From: Pseudomonas chlororaphis subsp. aurantiaca
Lineage (GTDB): Bacteria > Pseudomonadota > Gammaproteobacteria > Pseudomonadales > Pseudomonadaceae
Assembly: GCF_013466605.1 (NCBI RefSeq)
Contig: NZ_CP059162.1
Location: forward strand, 6,262,001-6,326,000
Direction of reading: 5' to 3'
DNA: 64,000 nucleotides
Shown here: one piece after another, positions 43,618-53,280 of the stretch
Layout: each line of letters begins with the position of its first letter
Numbering within the stretch: the first letter of the stretch is position 1
Translations under genes and position numbers: made by a program
The notes under the pieces: generated by a model
Databases searched by the model: none
What the model saw: only the letters and a program-made list of their open reading frames with translations
What the model was told of the DNA's origin: nothing

Positions 43618-44298
43618 CTAGTCAAGCAGGTCCAGCTGCAGATGCTCGGCCACTGCTTCGGCGCTGATCGCCTTCAATCTCGGGACCCGTCCCAGACAAG
43701 GAGCAGGCAAGCGTTCCGCCAGTGTGGCGAGGTTTTCCTCTAGCCGCGAAGTCTTCGGCTCGATGATGTTGGCCACCCAACCCGCCAGCTGCAAACCGTC
43801 CTGGGCAATCGCCTCGGCCGTCAGCAGGGCATGGTTGATACAGCCCAGGCGCACGCCCACCACCAGGATCACCGGCAGATCCAGGGCCATGGCCAGGTCG
43901 GACAGGTTGTCCTGGTCGGCCAGCGGCACACGCCAGCCGCCAGCCCCTTCGATCAGGGTGAAGTCCGCCCCCTTGGCCAGCACCTGGCGCATAGGCGTCA
44001 GCAAGGCCTGCACAGTCAACGCCACACCAGCCTCGCGGGCCGCCAGATGAGGAGCGATGGCCGGTTCAAAGGCCAGTGGATTGACCTCGTCGTAGGTCAG
44101 GGGCAACGAACATTCGGCCAGCAAGGCCAGCGCATCGGCGTTACGCAGCCCCTTGGGGGTCAGCTCGCAGCCTGAAGCCACCGGTTTCCCGGCCGCCGTG
44201 CTCAGCCCCGAGAGCCGCGCGGCATGCAGCAAGCCAGCGGCGACGGTGGTCTTGCCAACATCGGTGTCTGTCCCGGTAACGAAATAGGCTCGGCTCAT
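43618..44298 (-). CDS. bioD: Dethiobiotin synthetase
   Basis: A 226-residue ATP-dependent ligase closing the ureido ring of dethiobiotin from DAPA and CO2. The P-loop [10 protein letters not shown] spans residues 9-18, with K16. The conserved [10 protein letters not shown] segment contains the second substrate-binding region. It is the last gene of bioBFHCD and overlaps bioC by four bases (ATGA). BioA, which supplies DAPA, is not in this window. Confidence 0.97.
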   Translation of the reverse strand: MSRAYFVTGTDTDVGKTTVAAGLLHAARLSGLSTAAGKPVASGCELTPKGLRNADALALLAECSLPLTYDEVNPLAFEPAIAPHLAAREAGVALTVQALLTPMRQVLAKGADFTLIEGAGGWRVPLADQDNLSDLAMALDLPVILVVGVRLGCINHALLTAEAIAQDGLQLAGWVANIIEPKTSRLEENLATLAERLPAPCLGRVPRLKAISAEAVAEHLQLDLLD

Positions 44299-45107
44299 AG
44301 CGGCTTCTCCAATACGGCGTAGACCACCTGGTAGGTCGCGGGCAATCCCTGCGCTTGACGGAACTGTTCGTAGGCGTCGATCAGGCCCCTGATCCGCGCC
44401 CGCCCTGTCAGCCCACCGGGCCGTCCAGGGTTGAGATTGTGCGCTCCCAGGGCCTTCAACTCATGGGTCAGGCTGCGCACATCGGGGTAGTGCAGCACAT
44501 GCGGACGGGTTTCCAGGCTCAGCACCTGCAAACCACTCGCCGCGCACAGCTGTTGATACGTGCTGAACTCACGGAAGCGGTTGACGTGCACCATGCCGTC
44601 GACCTGACGCCAACTGTCGCGCAATTCGTACAGCGTACCGACGCACAGGCTGGCGAAGGCCAGCACGCCGCCCGGCTTCAGCACTCGATGCGCCTCGCTG
44701 AGAACCGAACGGAAGTCCGCGCACCACTGCACCGCCAGGCTGGAGAAAATCAGTTCGCAACTCTGCCCCTGCAACGGCAAACGCTCGGCATCACCGGCAA
44801 TGAAATACTGCGCCCCGCCCAGCGGACGGGCGTGCTCGAGCATGCCTTCGGCGATGTCCAGCGCCAGCCCTTCGCTGGCCGGGAAGCGCTCGCCCAGCAG
44901 GCGGCTGAAATAACCGGTGCCGCAGCCCATGTCCAGCCAGCGGCCAGGCTCGCGGTCTTGTGGCAGGCGGCTCAGCAACTCGTTACCGACGTCGCGCTGC
45001 AGTTGCGCCACGCTGTCGTAACTGGACGCCGCGCGGGAAAAGGAAGCCGCCACTTGGCGCTTGTCGGGCAAGCTGCCGGGTGGCTTGGGAAGGGACAGAT
45101 CAGTCAT
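44295..45107 (-). CDS. bioC: Malonyl-ACP O-methyltransferase
   Basis: A 270-residue SAM-dependent methyltransferase that masks malonyl-ACP as a methyl ester so that fatty-acid synthesis can extend it to pimeloyl-ACP. I chose the ATG at 45107 ([31 protein letters not shown]), which overlaps the bioH stop by eight bases. The SAM motif I is [17 protein letters not shown] near residues 59-75. The AAxxYD start region ([14 protein letters not shown]) is typical of BioC. Confidence 0.96.
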   Translation of the reverse strand: MTDLSLPKPPGSLPDKRQVAASFSRAASSYDSVAQLQRDVGNELLSRLPQDREPGRWLDMGCGTGYFSRLLGERFPASEGLALDIAEGMLEHARPLGGAQYFIAGDAERLPLQGQSCELIFSSLAVQWCADFRSVLSEAHRVLKPGGVLAFASLCVGTLYELRDSWRQVDGMVHVNRFREFSTYQQLCAASGLQVLSLETRPHVLHYPDVRSLTHELKALGAHNLNPGRPGGLTGRARIRGLIDAYEQFRQAQGLPATYQVVYAVLEKPL

Positions 45108-45831
45108 CGCCGGACTCATGCAAAAAAGCCTGGATCGCCCCCGCCACACCGTGGGGATCCTCCAGAAGAAACGCGTGGCTGGCCTGTTCAATCAGACCAA
45201 CTTCGACATCGGGCAACAACGCCAGCAATTCGCCCGCGGCTTCGGCCGGCACCAGTCCGTCGAGCCCGGCGAACAGATGCAACTGCGGCCCACGAAACGC
45301 CTGCAGGGCATGGCGGGTATCCAACTGCGCCAGCAACTCCAGGCCGGCCATCAATACCGCGCCCGAGGTATGCGGCGCGCCGCCCGACAGCAGGCGCGAC
45401 AGGCCGCGTGGATCTTCGGCGCCCTGGGCGCACAGCAAACTGAAGCGCTTGAGGGTGGTGCGCGGGTCGGCGTTGCAGCCGGCCAGAAACCCGTCGAAGG
45501 TCTCCCCCGGCATCGCGCTCGCCCACTCGGCGTGAGCCACGAAACTGGGGTTGCTGGCCAGGGTCAACAGACCGCAGCAGCGCTCGCCACGACGCGCCGC
45601 CAGCTCGGAAGCCAGCATGCCACCCAGCGACCAGCCACCGAGCCAGGCGTTGTCCGGCACGCTGGCGTCCAGTTCGTCGAGCCACTCATTCAGGTCGCTG
45701 GACTCCAGCTCCGGCAACGGTTCGATCTCGACCCGCAGGTGTTCGTCCAGCCCCTGCAGAGCCGCCGCCAAGGGTTCCAGCGGCGATACGCCGAGGCCCC
45801 AACCGGGCAGCAGAATCAGTCGATCACGCAT
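45100..45831 (-). CDS. bioH: Pimeloyl-ACP methyl ester carboxylesterase
   Basis: A 243-residue alpha/beta hydrolase that removes the methyl group from pimeloyl-ACP methyl ester and so stops elongation. The nucleophile S68 lies in GGWSLGG. The acid is in [12 protein letters not shown] and the histidine in [13 protein letters not shown] chose the ATG at 45831 ([20 protein letters not shown]); it overlaps bioF by eight bases, the same overlap as between bioH and bioC. It works with the neighbouring BioC. Confidence 0.95.
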   Translation of the reverse strand: MRDRLILLPGWGLGVSPLEPLAAALQGLDEHLRVEIEPLPELESSDLNEWLDELDASVPDNAWLGGWSLGGMLASELAARRGERCCGLLTLASNPSFVAHAEWASAMPGETFDGFLAGCNADPRTTLKRFSLLCAQGAEDPRGLSRLLSGGAPHTSGAVLMAGLELLAQLDTRHALQAFRGPQLHLFAGLDGLVPAEAAGELLALLPDVEVGLIEQASHAFLLEDPHGVAGAIQAFLHESGDD

Positions 45832-47002
45832 GGCTTGGCTCCGGTCCCGGTTCGCTAAAACAATCCGCCAGTGCATTCAACAATAGCTGGACCTGAGCCT
45901 CACTGTGAGCGGCGGACAGGGTCACCCGCAGGCGGGCGCTCCCCGCGGGCACGGTAGGTGGACGAATCGCGCTGACCATCAGGCCGCGCTCGCGCAGCAT
46001 CTGTGACAGGCGAATCGCCCGCGCGCTGTCGCCGATCAGGATCGGCTGGATCGGCGTGAAGCTGTCCATCAGAGTCAGCCCGATCTGCTCGGCGCCCTGG
46101 CGGAACTGGCGGATCAGCCTGTTCAGGTGCTCACGCCGCCAGTGCTCGCTGCGTAGCAACTCCAGGCTTTTCAGGGTGGCGCAGGCCAGGGCCGGTGGCT
46201 GGCTGGTGGTGTAGATATAGGGACGAGCGAACTGGATCAGGCTTTCGATCAGTTCCTCGCTGCCGGCGACAAAGGCGCCGGCGGTGCCGAACGCCTTGCC
46301 GAGGGTGCCCACCAGGACCGGTACATCTTCCTGGCTCAAGCCGAAGTGCTCGACGATCCCTCCGCCGTTGGCCCCCAGTGGCCCGAATCCATGGGCGTCG
46401 TCAACCATCAGCCAGGCGCCCTTGGCCCGGGTTTCGCGAGCCAGGGCCGGCAGGTCGGCCAGGTCGCCGTCCATGCTGAACACGCCATCGGTGACCACCA
46501 GGGTATTGCCGGTGGCTTTCTCCAGGCGCTTGGCCAGGCTCTCGGCATCGTTGTGCAGGTAACGGTTGAAGCGCGCGCCGGAAAGCAGGCCGGCATCCAG
46601 CAACGAAGCGTGGTTGAGGCGGTCTTCCAGCACCGTGTCGCCCTGCCCCACCAGCGCGGTGACCGCGCCGAGATTGGCCATATAACCGGTGGTGAATAGC
46701 AATGCCCGCGGGCGACCGGTGAACTCGGCCAGGGCTTCTTCCAACTGGTGATGGGGCGTGCTGTGGCCGATCACCAAGTGCGAGGCGCCACCGCCCACGC
46801 CCCAGCGGGACGCACCGGCGCGCCAGGCCTCGATCACTTGCGGATGATTGGCCAGGCCCAGGTAATCGTTGTTGCAGAATGCCAGCAATGGCTGGCCGTC
46901 GACCACCACTTGCGGCCCTTGCGGGCTTTCCAGCAGTGGACGCTGACGATAGAGGTTTTCGGCACGACGGGCAGCGAGACGCGCGCGGAGATCGAAAGAC
47001 AT
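45824..47002 (-). CDS. bioF: 8-amino-7-oxononanoate synthase
   Basis: A 392-residue PLP enzyme condensing pimeloyl-ACP and alanine to KAPA. The chosen ATG at 47002 ([29 protein letters not shown]) excludes an N-terminal run read from the adjoining REP element. The Schiff-base lysine is in [17 protein letters not shown]. The conserved [13 protein letters not shown] and [13 protein letters not shown] segments are present. Length is typical. It is separated from bioB by a long REP repeat. Confidence 0.97.
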   Translation of the reverse strand: MSFDLRARLAARRAENLYRQRPLLESPQGPQVVVDGQPLLAFCNNDYLGLANHPQVIEAWRAGASRWGVGGGASHLVIGHSTPHHQLEEALAEFTGRPRALLFTTGYMANLGAVTALVGQGDTVLEDRLNHASLLDAGLLSGARFNRYLHNDAESLAKRLEKATGNTLVVTDGVFSMDGDLADLPALARETRAKGAWLMVDDAHGFGPLGANGGGIVEHFGLSQEDVPVLVGTLGKAFGTAGAFVAGSEELIESLIQFARPYIYTTSQPPALACATLKSLELLRSEHWRREHLNRLIRQFRQGAEQIGLTLMDSFTPIQPILIGDSARAIRLSQMLRERGLMVSAIRPPTVPAGSARLRVTLSAAHSEAQVQLLLNALADCFSEPGPEPSHA

Positions 47003-47032
47003 GCAGGCCTCGATGATCGGACGATGATTGCC

Positions 47033-47130
47033 GTAGCCGCTGCCGCAGGCTGCGATCGACCCGAAGGGGCGCGAGGAGCTTGAGTCCATCGAGGTCCTGC
47101 GGACCTATCGCAGCCTGCGGCAGCGGCTAC
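47033..47130. repeat. REP element between bioB and bioF
   Basis: Perfect 24-base inverted arms at 47033-47056 and 47107-47130, starting GTAGCCGCTGCCGCAGGCTG, around 50 bases that themselves contain GGTCCTGCGGACC (arms of a second small stem). It is the best-preserved copy of the GTAGCCGCTGCC family in the window and lies inside the bio operon. Confidence 0.92.
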
Positions 47131-47142
47131 AGGGAGAGATGC

Positions 47143-48198
47143 TTAAACCGCGGCGTTATAGAACTGCTCGCTGCTCTTCTGCTCCACCAGCGCCTGCTCG
47201 ATGGCGGCCTGGTGCACCTCGTCGGCGTGCTCTTCGCGGGCTTCCGGCAGGATGCCCAGGCGCGCGAACAGTTGCATATCCTTGTCGGCCTGCGGGTTGG
47301 CAGTGGTCAGCAGTTTCTCGCCGTAGAAGATCGAGTTGGCGCCGGCGAAGAACGCCAGGGCCTGCATCTGCTCGTTCATCGCTTCGCGGCCGGCGGACAG
47401 GCGCACATGGGATTTCGGCATCAGGATGCGAGCCACGGCAAGCATGCGGATGAAATCGAACGGATCGACATCCTCGGAATTTTCCAGCGGCGTGCCGGCC
47501 ACTTTCACCAGCATGTTGATCGGCACCGATTCCGGATGCTCCGGCAGGTTGGCCAACTGGATCAGCAGGCCGGCGCGGTCATCGAGGGACTCGCCCATGC
47601 CGAGGATGCCGCCGGAGCAGATCTTCATCCCGGCATCGCGCACGTAGGCCAGGGTCTGCAGGCGCTCGCTGTAGGTGCGGGTGGTGATGATGCTGCCGTA
47701 GAACTCCGGCGAGGTATCGAGGTTGTGGTTGTAGTAGTCCAGGCCGGCCTTGGCCAGGGCTTCGGTCTGGTCCTGATCCAGGCGACCGAGGGTCATGCAG
47801 GTTTCCAGGCCCATGGCCTTCACGCCCTTGACCATTTCCAGCACGTACGGCATGTCCTTGGCCGACGGGTGTTTCCAGGCCGCACCCATGCAGAAACGAG
47901 TCGAACCTATGGCCTTGGCGCGCGCGGCCTCTTCGAGGACCTTCTGCACTTCCATCAGCTTTTCTTTTTCCAGGCCGGTGTTGTAGTGACCGGACTGCGG
48001 ACAATATTTGCAATCTTCCGGGCAGGCGCCGGTCTTGATCGACAACAGGGTGGAAACCTGGACGCGGTTGGCGTCGAAATGCGCGCGGTGCACCGTCTGC
48101 GCCTGGAACAGCAAGTCATTGAACGGCTGGACGAAGAGGGCTTTGACTTCAGCCAAAGTCCAGTCATGACGCAGATTGGCGGTGGTGCTGGCGCTCAT
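47143..48198 (-). CDS. bioB: Biotin synthase
   Basis: A 351-residue radical SAM enzyme inserting sulfur into dethiobiotin. The radical SAM cysteines are C59, C63 and C66 in [10 protein letters not shown]. The auxiliary [2Fe-2S] ligands lie in the conserved [19 protein letters not shown] and [10 protein letters not shown] segments. The ATG at 48198 gives the usual length; AAGGAA lies eight bases upstream. It is the first gene of bioBFHCD. Its promoter and a BirA-type operator are in the divergent gap with comF. Confidence 0.98.
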   Translation of the reverse strand: MSASTTANLRHDWTLAEVKALFVQPFNDLLFQAQTVHRAHFDANRVQVSTLLSIKTGACPEDCKYCPQSGHYNTGLEKEKLMEVQKVLEEAARAKAIGSTRFCMGAAWKHPSAKDMPYVLEMVKGVKAMGLETCMTLGRLDQDQTEALAKAGLDYYNHNLDTSPEFYGSIITTRTYSERLQTLAYVRDAGMKICSGGILGMGESLDDRAGLLIQLANLPEHPESVPINMLVKVAGTPLENSEDVDPFDFIRMLAVARILMPKSHVRLSAGREAMNEQMQALAFFAGANSIFYGEKLLTTANPQADKDMQLFARLGILPEAREEHADEVHQAAIEQALVEQKSSEQFYNAAV

Positions 48199-48272
48199 GG
48201 GCGATTCCTTGATTATGCTTGGCAAGCGGTGGCGGGAAGGGAATACCCACAGCCGCGACACGGATGTTGGGC

Positions 48273-48301
48273 ATATTTAAGGAAGCGCCATGCAGTGTCA
48301 A
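48273..48301 (-). promoter_or_regulatory. Sigma-70 promoter of bioBFHCD
   Basis: On the minus strand, a perfect TTGACA -35 (plus-strand 48296-48301) and AAATAT or TAAATA -10 (48273-48279) are spaced by 17 or 16 bp. The -10 ends about 75 bp before the bioB start codon. Confidence 0.8.
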
Positions 48302-49030
48302 CCACATTACCAAGGACAGGTTTACATCTGGTTAAAAAACAAACAAACCTGTTTGCTTTGCGATGAGCCGACCGACACGCCCCAACCCATTTGCACCGCC
48401 TGTGAAACCGAACTGCCGTGGCTCGGCGATCATTGCCAGGTCTGCGCCCTGCCCTTGCCCGCGGCCGGCCTGACCTGCGGCCAGTGCCTCAAGCGACCGC
48501 CGGCCTTTGCCCAGGTGGTGGCGCCCTGGCGTTATGGCTTTCCGGTGGACAGCCTGGTCAGCCGTTTCAAGCACAACGGCAAATGGCCCTTTGGCCGACT
48601 TTTGGCCGAACTGCTCGCGCAATCGCTGCAACATCGCTATGCCGAGGACCTGACGCAACCCGACGCCCTGCTGCCGGTGCCCCTGGCCCGCAAGCGCTTG
48701 CGCCAGCGAGGCTATAACCAGGCGGCGATGCTCGCGCGCTGGCTGGGCGAGATCCTGCAAATCCCCTGCGACGAAACCTCGTTGCTGCGCACCCAGGACA
48801 CGCCATCGCAACAAGGCCTGGATGCCAGGGCGCGACAACACAACCTGCGCCACGCCTTTGCCCTGATGCCCGAGGCGGCGGTCCATGGCCGACACCTGGC
48901 GCTAGTGGACGACGTGCTCACCACCGGCGCGACTGCCCACGCCCTGGCGCGGCTGTTGCTCACGGCCGGGGCGCGGCGGGTTGATGTCTACTGCCTGGCA
49001 CGTACGCCAAAACCCGGCGAGCCCGACTGA
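48290..49030 (+). CDS. comF: ComF family phosphoribosyltransferase-like protein
   Basis: A 246-residue protein of the ComF/GntX family. A four-cysteine-pair N-terminal zinc region is visible (TCLLCDE, ICTACETE, HCQVCALPL, TCGQCLK). A PRTase fold follows, with the PRPP motif LALVDDVLTTGATAH near residues 204-218. In competent bacteria ComF takes part in DNA uptake; E. coli GntX is needed for using DNA as nutrient. The ATG at 48290 has GGAAG four bases upstream, but codons 2-13 coincide with the BirA operator, so a later start remains possible. It is divergent from bioB. Confidence 0.88.
   Translation: MQCQPHYQGQVYIWLKNKQTCLLCDEPTDTPQPICTACETELPWLGDHCQVCALPLPAAGLTCGQCLKRPPAFAQVVAPWRYGFPVDSLVSRFKHNGKWPFGRLLAELLAQSLQHRYAEDLTQPDALLPVPLARKRLRQRGYNQAAMLARWLGEILQIPCDETSLLRTQDTPSQQGLDARARQHNLRHAFALMPEAAVHGRHLALVDDVLTTGATAHALARLLLTAGARRVDVYCLARTPKPGEPD
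48295..48327. promoter_or_regulatory. BirA (biotin repressor) operator at bioB
   Basis: GTGTCAACC-N15-GGTTTACAT compares with the enterobacterial BirA consensus TTGTAAACC-N15-GGTTTACAA at 7/9 and 8/9 positions, with exact spacing. Its left half contains the -35 hexamer of the bioB promoter, so binding of biotinoyl-AMP-BirA would block RNA polymerase. It overlaps the first codons of comF. Confidence 0.85.
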
Positions 49031-49094
49031 ACTTGACTCTCGGCCCTCAAGCCGCAAACTCCCTTTCCATTCCCAGCGTTCAAAGCGTTCCGCC

Positions 49095-49859
49095 ATGCCC
49101 TTGCCCACCTTGTTGACCCAGCACATCGCCCGTCGCCCGCAGCGCATCGCCCTGCTGCAGCACATCGCCGAACAGGGCTCGATCACCCGTGCCGCGAAAA
49201 GCGCCGGCCTGAGTTACAAGGCGGCCTGGGATGCCATCGACGAGTTGAACAACCTGGCGCAAAACCCCCTGGTCGAACGCAGCGTCGGCGGCAAAGGCGG
49301 CGGTGGCGCCAGGCTCTCCGCCGAAGGCGAGCGGGTGCTGCGTCTCTACCAGCGTTTGCAGGCCTTGCAGGCCCAGGTACTGGAAGCCGCCGAAGACGCC
49401 GCCGACCTCGATCTGCTGGGGCGCCTGATGCTCCGGACCAGCGCCCGCAACCAGCTGCACGGCACGGTGCAGGCCGTCGAAGCGCAAGGGCGCAATGACC
49501 TGGTGCGCCTGGCGCTCGCAGAAGGCCTGGTGATCCAGGCGCAGATCACCCATGACAGCACCCTGCATCTGGAACTTGAGCCAGGCACAGGCGTAGTGGC
49601 GTTGATCAAGGCCGGTTGGCTGGAACTGCTAGCCATCGATCAGCCCGCAACACCCGGACACAATTGCCTGCTGGGCACCCTGGAAGCGATCCTCGACGCC
49701 GACGACGGCCCCAGCGAAATCCGCATCGCCCTGCCCAGCGGCCAGACCCTCTGCGCCCTGGCCGAACCGCTGCACTTGCGAAACCTTGGCTTGAGCGCCG
49801 GCAAGCCGGTGCGGGTGCAATTCTCACCGTCCAATGTGCTGCTCGGCACGCCGCTGTAG
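49095..49859 (+). CDS. modE: ModE-type molybdate-responsive regulator
   Basis: A 254-residue regulator with an N-terminal LysR-like winged HTH at about residues 15-75 (RRPQRIALLQHIAEQGSITRAAKSAGLSYKAAWDAIDELNNLA) and two C-terminal TOBE (mop) domains for molybdate (around SARNQLHGTVQAVEAQGRNDLVRLAL and GHNCLLGTLEAIL). I chose the ATG at 49095. No modABC transporter genes are within the window, so it must act at a distance. It starts 64 bp after comF on the same strand. Confidence 0.92.
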   Translation: MPLPTLLTQHIARRPQRIALLQHIAEQGSITRAAKSAGLSYKAAWDAIDELNNLAQNPLVERSVGGKGGGGARLSAEGERVLRLYQRLQALQAQVLEAAEDAADLDLLGRLMLRTSARNQLHGTVQAVEAQGRNDLVRLALAEGLVIQAQITHDSTLHLELEPGTGVVALIKAGWLELLAIDQPATPGHNCLLGTLEAILDADDGPSEIRIALPSGQTLCALAEPLHLRNLGLSAGKPVRVQFSPSNVLLGTPL

Positions 49860-49878
49860 CCAGACTTATCACTGCTCT

Positions 49879-49948
49879 GTAGCCGCTGCCGCAGGCTGCG
49901 ATAGGTCCGCAGGACCTTGACCGACTGCGAGCCTTCGGCAGCGGCTAC
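49879..49948. repeat. REP element after modE
   Basis: Starts GTAGCCGCTGCCGCAGGCTG and ends GGCAGCGGCTAC, with an inner GGTCCGCAGGACC-type stem, as at 47033. It starts 20 bp after the modE stop codon. Confidence 0.88.
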
Positions 49949-50035
49949 ACAAAACGGCGAAATGCTTTCGTCGCTGCAATATGTTCGTCATCGACGCTGA
50001 TTAAGGTGGCTGCAAAATCCTGCAGGAAGCCTGTG

Positions 50036-51937
50036 ATGAGCCTACTAGAAGAAGACCAACCTACCGACCTCGAAAAGATGGTCGGCCTCAGCCGCCGTGG
50101 TTTCATCAGCGCCGGCGCCCTATGCGGCGCGGCCATGTTCCTCGGTGGCAACCTGCTGAGCCGCAGCGTGCTGGCCGCCAGCGTCAGCGCCGGTTCCAGC
50201 AAGCTGCTGGGCTTTGAAGGCATTGCCGCCGCCACCAGCGATACCATCACCCTGCCGCCGGGCTACAAGTCCTCGGTGCTGATCAGCTGGGGCCAGCCCC
50301 TGCAGAAGAACGGCCCGGCCTTCGACCCGAGCGGCAATGGCACCGCCGCGGCCCAGGAGGTCCAGTTCGGTGACAACAACGACGGCATGAGCCTGTTCGC
50401 CTTCCCGGACGACAAGAATCGCGCGCTGATGGCGATCAACAACGAATACACCAACTATCGCTACCTCTACCCTCACGGCGGCATGCCGCAGTCGGCGGAA
50501 GACGTGCGCAAGGCCCTGGCCAGCGAAGGCGTGTCGGTGATCGAAGTGCAGCGCCGCAACGGCCAATGGCAGTTCGTCCAGGGTTCGCGCTACAACCGGC
50601 GCATCCACGGCAACGCGCCGATTCGCCTGAGCGGCCCGGCCGCCGGCCATGCGCTGATGAAAACCAGCGCCGACAAGAGCGGCAGGAAAGTCCTCGGCAC
50701 CTTCCAGAACTGCGCCAACGGCAAGACGCCATGGGGCACCTACCTGACCTGTGAAGAGAACTTCACCGATTGCTTCGGCAGCAGCAACGCCCAGCAGACG
50801 TTCGATGTCGCGCAGAAGCGTTATGGCGCCTCGGCGAGCAGCCGCGACATCAACTGGCATCAGTTCGACCCACGCTTCGACCTGGCGAAAAACCCCAACG
50901 AACTCAACCGTCACGGCTGGGTCGTGGAGATCGACCCGTTCGACCCGCAGTCCAAACCGATCAAGCGCACCGCCCTGGGCCGCTTCAAGCATGAAAACGC
51001 CGCCCTGGCCGAAACCCGCGACGGACGCGCCGTGGTCTACATGGGCGACGACGAGCGTGGCGAGTTCATCTACAAGTTCGTCAGCCGCGACCGCATCAAC
51101 CACCGCAACCCCAAGGCCAACCGTGACCTGCTGGACCACGGCACCCTATACGTGGCGATCTTCGACAATGGCGACGGCAACCCGGACCACCCGAAAGGCC
51201 AGGGCAAATGGGTCGAGCTGAGCCACGGCAAGAACGGCATCGACGCCAGCAGCGGTTTCGCCGACCAGGCCGAAGTGCTGATCCACGCCCGCCTGGCGGC
51301 CAGCGTGGTCAAGGCTACGCGCATGGACCGTCCGGAATGGATCGTGGTCAGCCCGAAAGACGGCCAGGTCTACTGCACCCTGACCAACAACTCCAAACGT
51401 GGCGAAGACGGCCAGCCAGTGGGCGGCCCGAACCCGCGGGAGAAAAACGTCTATGGGCAGATCCTGCGCTGGCAGACCGGCCGTGGCGACCACGGCTCGA
51501 TGGACTTCACCTGGGACCTGTTCGTGGTGGCCGGCAACCCGGCCGTGCATGCCGGCCAGCCGAAAGGCGGTTCGTCGAACATCACCCCGCAGAACATGTT
51601 CAACAGCCCCGACGGCCTGGGTTTCGACAAGGCCGGCCGCTTGTGGATCCTCACCGACGGCGACTCCAGCAACACTGGCGACTTCGCCGGCATGGGCAAC
51701 AACCAGATGCTCTGCGCCGACCCGGACACCGGTGAGATCCGCCGCTTCATGGTCGGGCCGGTGGGCTGCGAAGTCACCGGCATCACTTTCTCGCCGGATC
51801 AGCGAAGCCTGTTCGTGGGCATCCAGCATCCGGGCGAGAACGGTGGTTCGACCTTCCCCGAGCACCTGCCGAACGGCAAGCCGCGTTCCTCGGTGATGGT
51901 GATCACCCGGGAAGACGGCGGCATCGTCGGCGCCTGA
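50036..51937 (+). CDS. PhoX family phosphatase (DUF839), Tat-exported
   Basis: A 633-residue protein with a twin-arginine signal: LSRRGFISAGALCGAAMFLGG near residues 18-38 followed by an Ala-rich cleavage region (SVLAAS). The mature part is DUF839/PhoX-like, a six-bladed propeller. Typical segments are GTYLTCEENFTDCFG (with the metal-ligand Glu pair), MGDDERGEFIYKFVS and LWILTDGDSS. PhoX enzymes are calcium/iron phosphatases of the periplasm. I chose the ATG at 50036, with AGGAAG upstream. No good Pho box is visible. Start and family are firm; phosphatase activity is inferred. Confidence 0.88.
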   Translation: MSLLEEDQPTDLEKMVGLSRRGFISAGALCGAAMFLGGNLLSRSVLAASVSAGSSKLLGFEGIAAATSDTITLPPGYKSSVLISWGQPLQKNGPAFDPSGNGTAAAQEVQFGDNNDGMSLFAFPDDKNRALMAINNEYTNYRYLYPHGGMPQSAEDVRKALASEGVSVIEVQRRNGQWQFVQGSRYNRRIHGNAPIRLSGPAAGHALMKTSADKSGRKVLGTFQNCANGKTPWGTYLTCEENFTDCFGSSNAQQTFDVAQKRYGASASSRDINWHQFDPRFDLAKNPNELNRHGWVVEIDPFDPQSKPIKRTALGRFKHENAALAETRDGRAVVYMGDDERGEFIYKFVSRDRINHRNPKANRDLLDHGTLYVAIFDNGDGNPDHPKGQGKWVELSHGKNGIDASSGFADQAEVLIHARLAASVVKATRMDRPEWIVVSPKDGQVYCTLTNNSKRGEDGQPVGGPNPREKNVYGQILRWQTGRGDHGSMDFTWDLFVVAGNPAVHAGQPKGGSSNITPQNMFNSPDGLGFDKAGRLWILTDGDSSNTGDFAGMGNNQMLCADPDTGEIRRFMVGPVGCEVTGITFSPDQRSLFVGIQHPGENGGSTFPEHLPNGKPRSSVMVITREDGGIVGA

Positions 51938-51958
51938 TCCACCGCTTCGCGAGCAAGC

Positions 51959-51988
51959 CTTGCCCCTACACGTATCTGTAGGGGCAAG
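51959..51988. repeat. REP-like hairpin after phoX
   Basis: CTTGCCCCTACA (51959-51970) and TGTAGGGGCAAG (51977-51988), 12-base perfect arms with a six-base loop, 22 bp after the stop codon and followed by CTTGCCCGCGAT. It belongs to the 'aggctTGCCCGCGAT' repeat family. Confidence 0.85.
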
Positions 51989-52085
51989 CTTGCCCGCGAT
52001 AGCGCCCTCACAGTCACCACCTGTCATCCTTCGTGCGCTACCATGCTTGGCCGGACGCAGCAGCCTGCTGCGCGCAGGAGTCAGC

Positions 52086-53060
52086 ATGTCTCACCCGTTC
52101 GAAACCCTTACCCCCGATCTAGTCCTCGATGCCGTCGAAAGCATCGGTTTTCTCAGCGACGCCCGTGTCCTGGCACTCAACAGTTACGAAAACCGTGTCT
52201 ACCAGGTCGGCATCGAAGACGGCGAGCCGCTGATCGCCAAGTTCTACCGTCCGCAGCGCTGGACCAACGAGGCGATTCTCGAAGAACACCGCTTCACCTT
52301 CGAACTCGCCGAATGCGAAGTGCCGGTGGTGGCGCCGCTGATTCACCAGGGCGAAAGCCTGTTCGAGCATCAAGGCTTCCGCTTCACCCTGTTCCCGCGC
52401 CGTGGCGGCCGGGCGCCGGAACCCGGCAACCTCGACCAGTTGTATCGCCTGGGGCAATTGCTCGGCCGCCTGCATGCGGTCGGCGCCACCCGCCCGTTCG
52501 AGCATCGCGAGGCGCTGGGAGTGAAGAACTTCGGCCACGATTCGCTGACCACCCTGCTGCAAGGCGACTTCGTGCCCAAGAGCCTGCTGCCGGCCTACGA
52601 GTCGGTGGCCCGCGACCTGCTCAAGCGGGTGGAAGAGGTCTACCAGGCCACGCCGCACCAGAACATCCGCATGCATGGCGACTGCCATCCCGGCAACATG
52701 ATGTGCCGCGACGAGGTGTTCCATATCGTCGATCTCGACGACTGCCGCATGGGCCCGGCGGTACAGGACCTGTGGATGATGCTCGCCGGCGATCGCCAGG
52801 AATGCCTGGGGCAGCTGTCGGAACTGATGGATGGCTACAGCGAGTTCCACGACTTCGACCCGCGCGAGCTGGCGCTGATCGAACCGCTGCGCGCCCTGCG
52901 CCTGATGCACTACAGCGCCTGGCTGGCGCGGCGCTGGGACGACCCGGCGTTCCCGCGCAGCTTCCCCTGGTTCGGCAGCGAGCGTTACTGGGGCGACCAG
53001 GTGCTGGCGTTGCGCGAGCAACTTTCGGCGCTCAACGAAGAACCCTTGAAGCTGTTCTGA
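52086..53060 (+). CDS. srkA: Stress response kinase A (SrkA/YihE)
   Basis: A 324-residue aminoglycoside-phosphotransferase-fold protein kinase. I chose the ATG at 52086 (MSHPFETLTPDLVLDAVESIGF), with AGGAG seven bases upstream. Kinase features are SYENRVYQVGIEDGEPLIAKFYRPQRW (ATP-binding Lys), the catalytic loop IRMHGDCHPGNMMCRD and the metal site FHIVDLDDCRMGP. In E. coli, YihE counteracts MazEF toxicity and protects stressed cells. Length is as in E. coli (328). Confidence 0.94.
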   Translation: MSHPFETLTPDLVLDAVESIGFLSDARVLALNSYENRVYQVGIEDGEPLIAKFYRPQRWTNEAILEEHRFTFELAECEVPVVAPLIHQGESLFEHQGFRFTLFPRRGGRAPEPGNLDQLYRLGQLLGRLHAVGATRPFEHREALGVKNFGHDSLTTLLQGDFVPKSLLPAYESVARDLLKRVEEVYQATPHQNIRMHGDCHPGNMMCRDEVFHIVDLDDCRMGPAVQDLWMMLAGDRQECLGQLSELMDGYSEFHDFDPRELALIEPLRALRLMHYSAWLARRWDDPAFPRSFPWFGSERYWGDQVLALREQLSALNEEPLKLF

Positions 53061-53080
53061 CCCCAGCCTGTATCGGGTCT

Positions 53081-53167
53081 GTAGGAGCGAGGCTTGCCCG
53101 CGATCAAGACACCGCGGTGCATCAGAATCACCGCGGCGAACCTACCGCGGGCAAGCCTCGCGCCTAC
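53081..53167. repeat. REP element between srkA and rarD
   Basis: GTAGGAGCGAGGCTTGCCCG (arm 53081-53102) and its complement at 53146-53167 with one mismatch over 22 bases; the interior has a nested ACCGCGGTG/CACCGCGG stem. It is the longest copy of the GGCTTGCCCGCG family here. Confidence 0.92.
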
Positions 53168-53280
53168 AGAACCCGGATCGATCACAAAAGCAGGTCACCG
53201 CGATTACGCCGACAAAGACACAGCCTGATAAACCTCCTTACAATCACTGCCTTTGTTAGCTGCCTAAGCAAGGATTCTGC

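Noticed and set aside
49950..50035. A possible Pho box before phoX (GTCAT / CTGAT direct half-sites)
   Set aside because: Only about half of the Pho box positions match and the spacing is imprecise, so it cannot be called.
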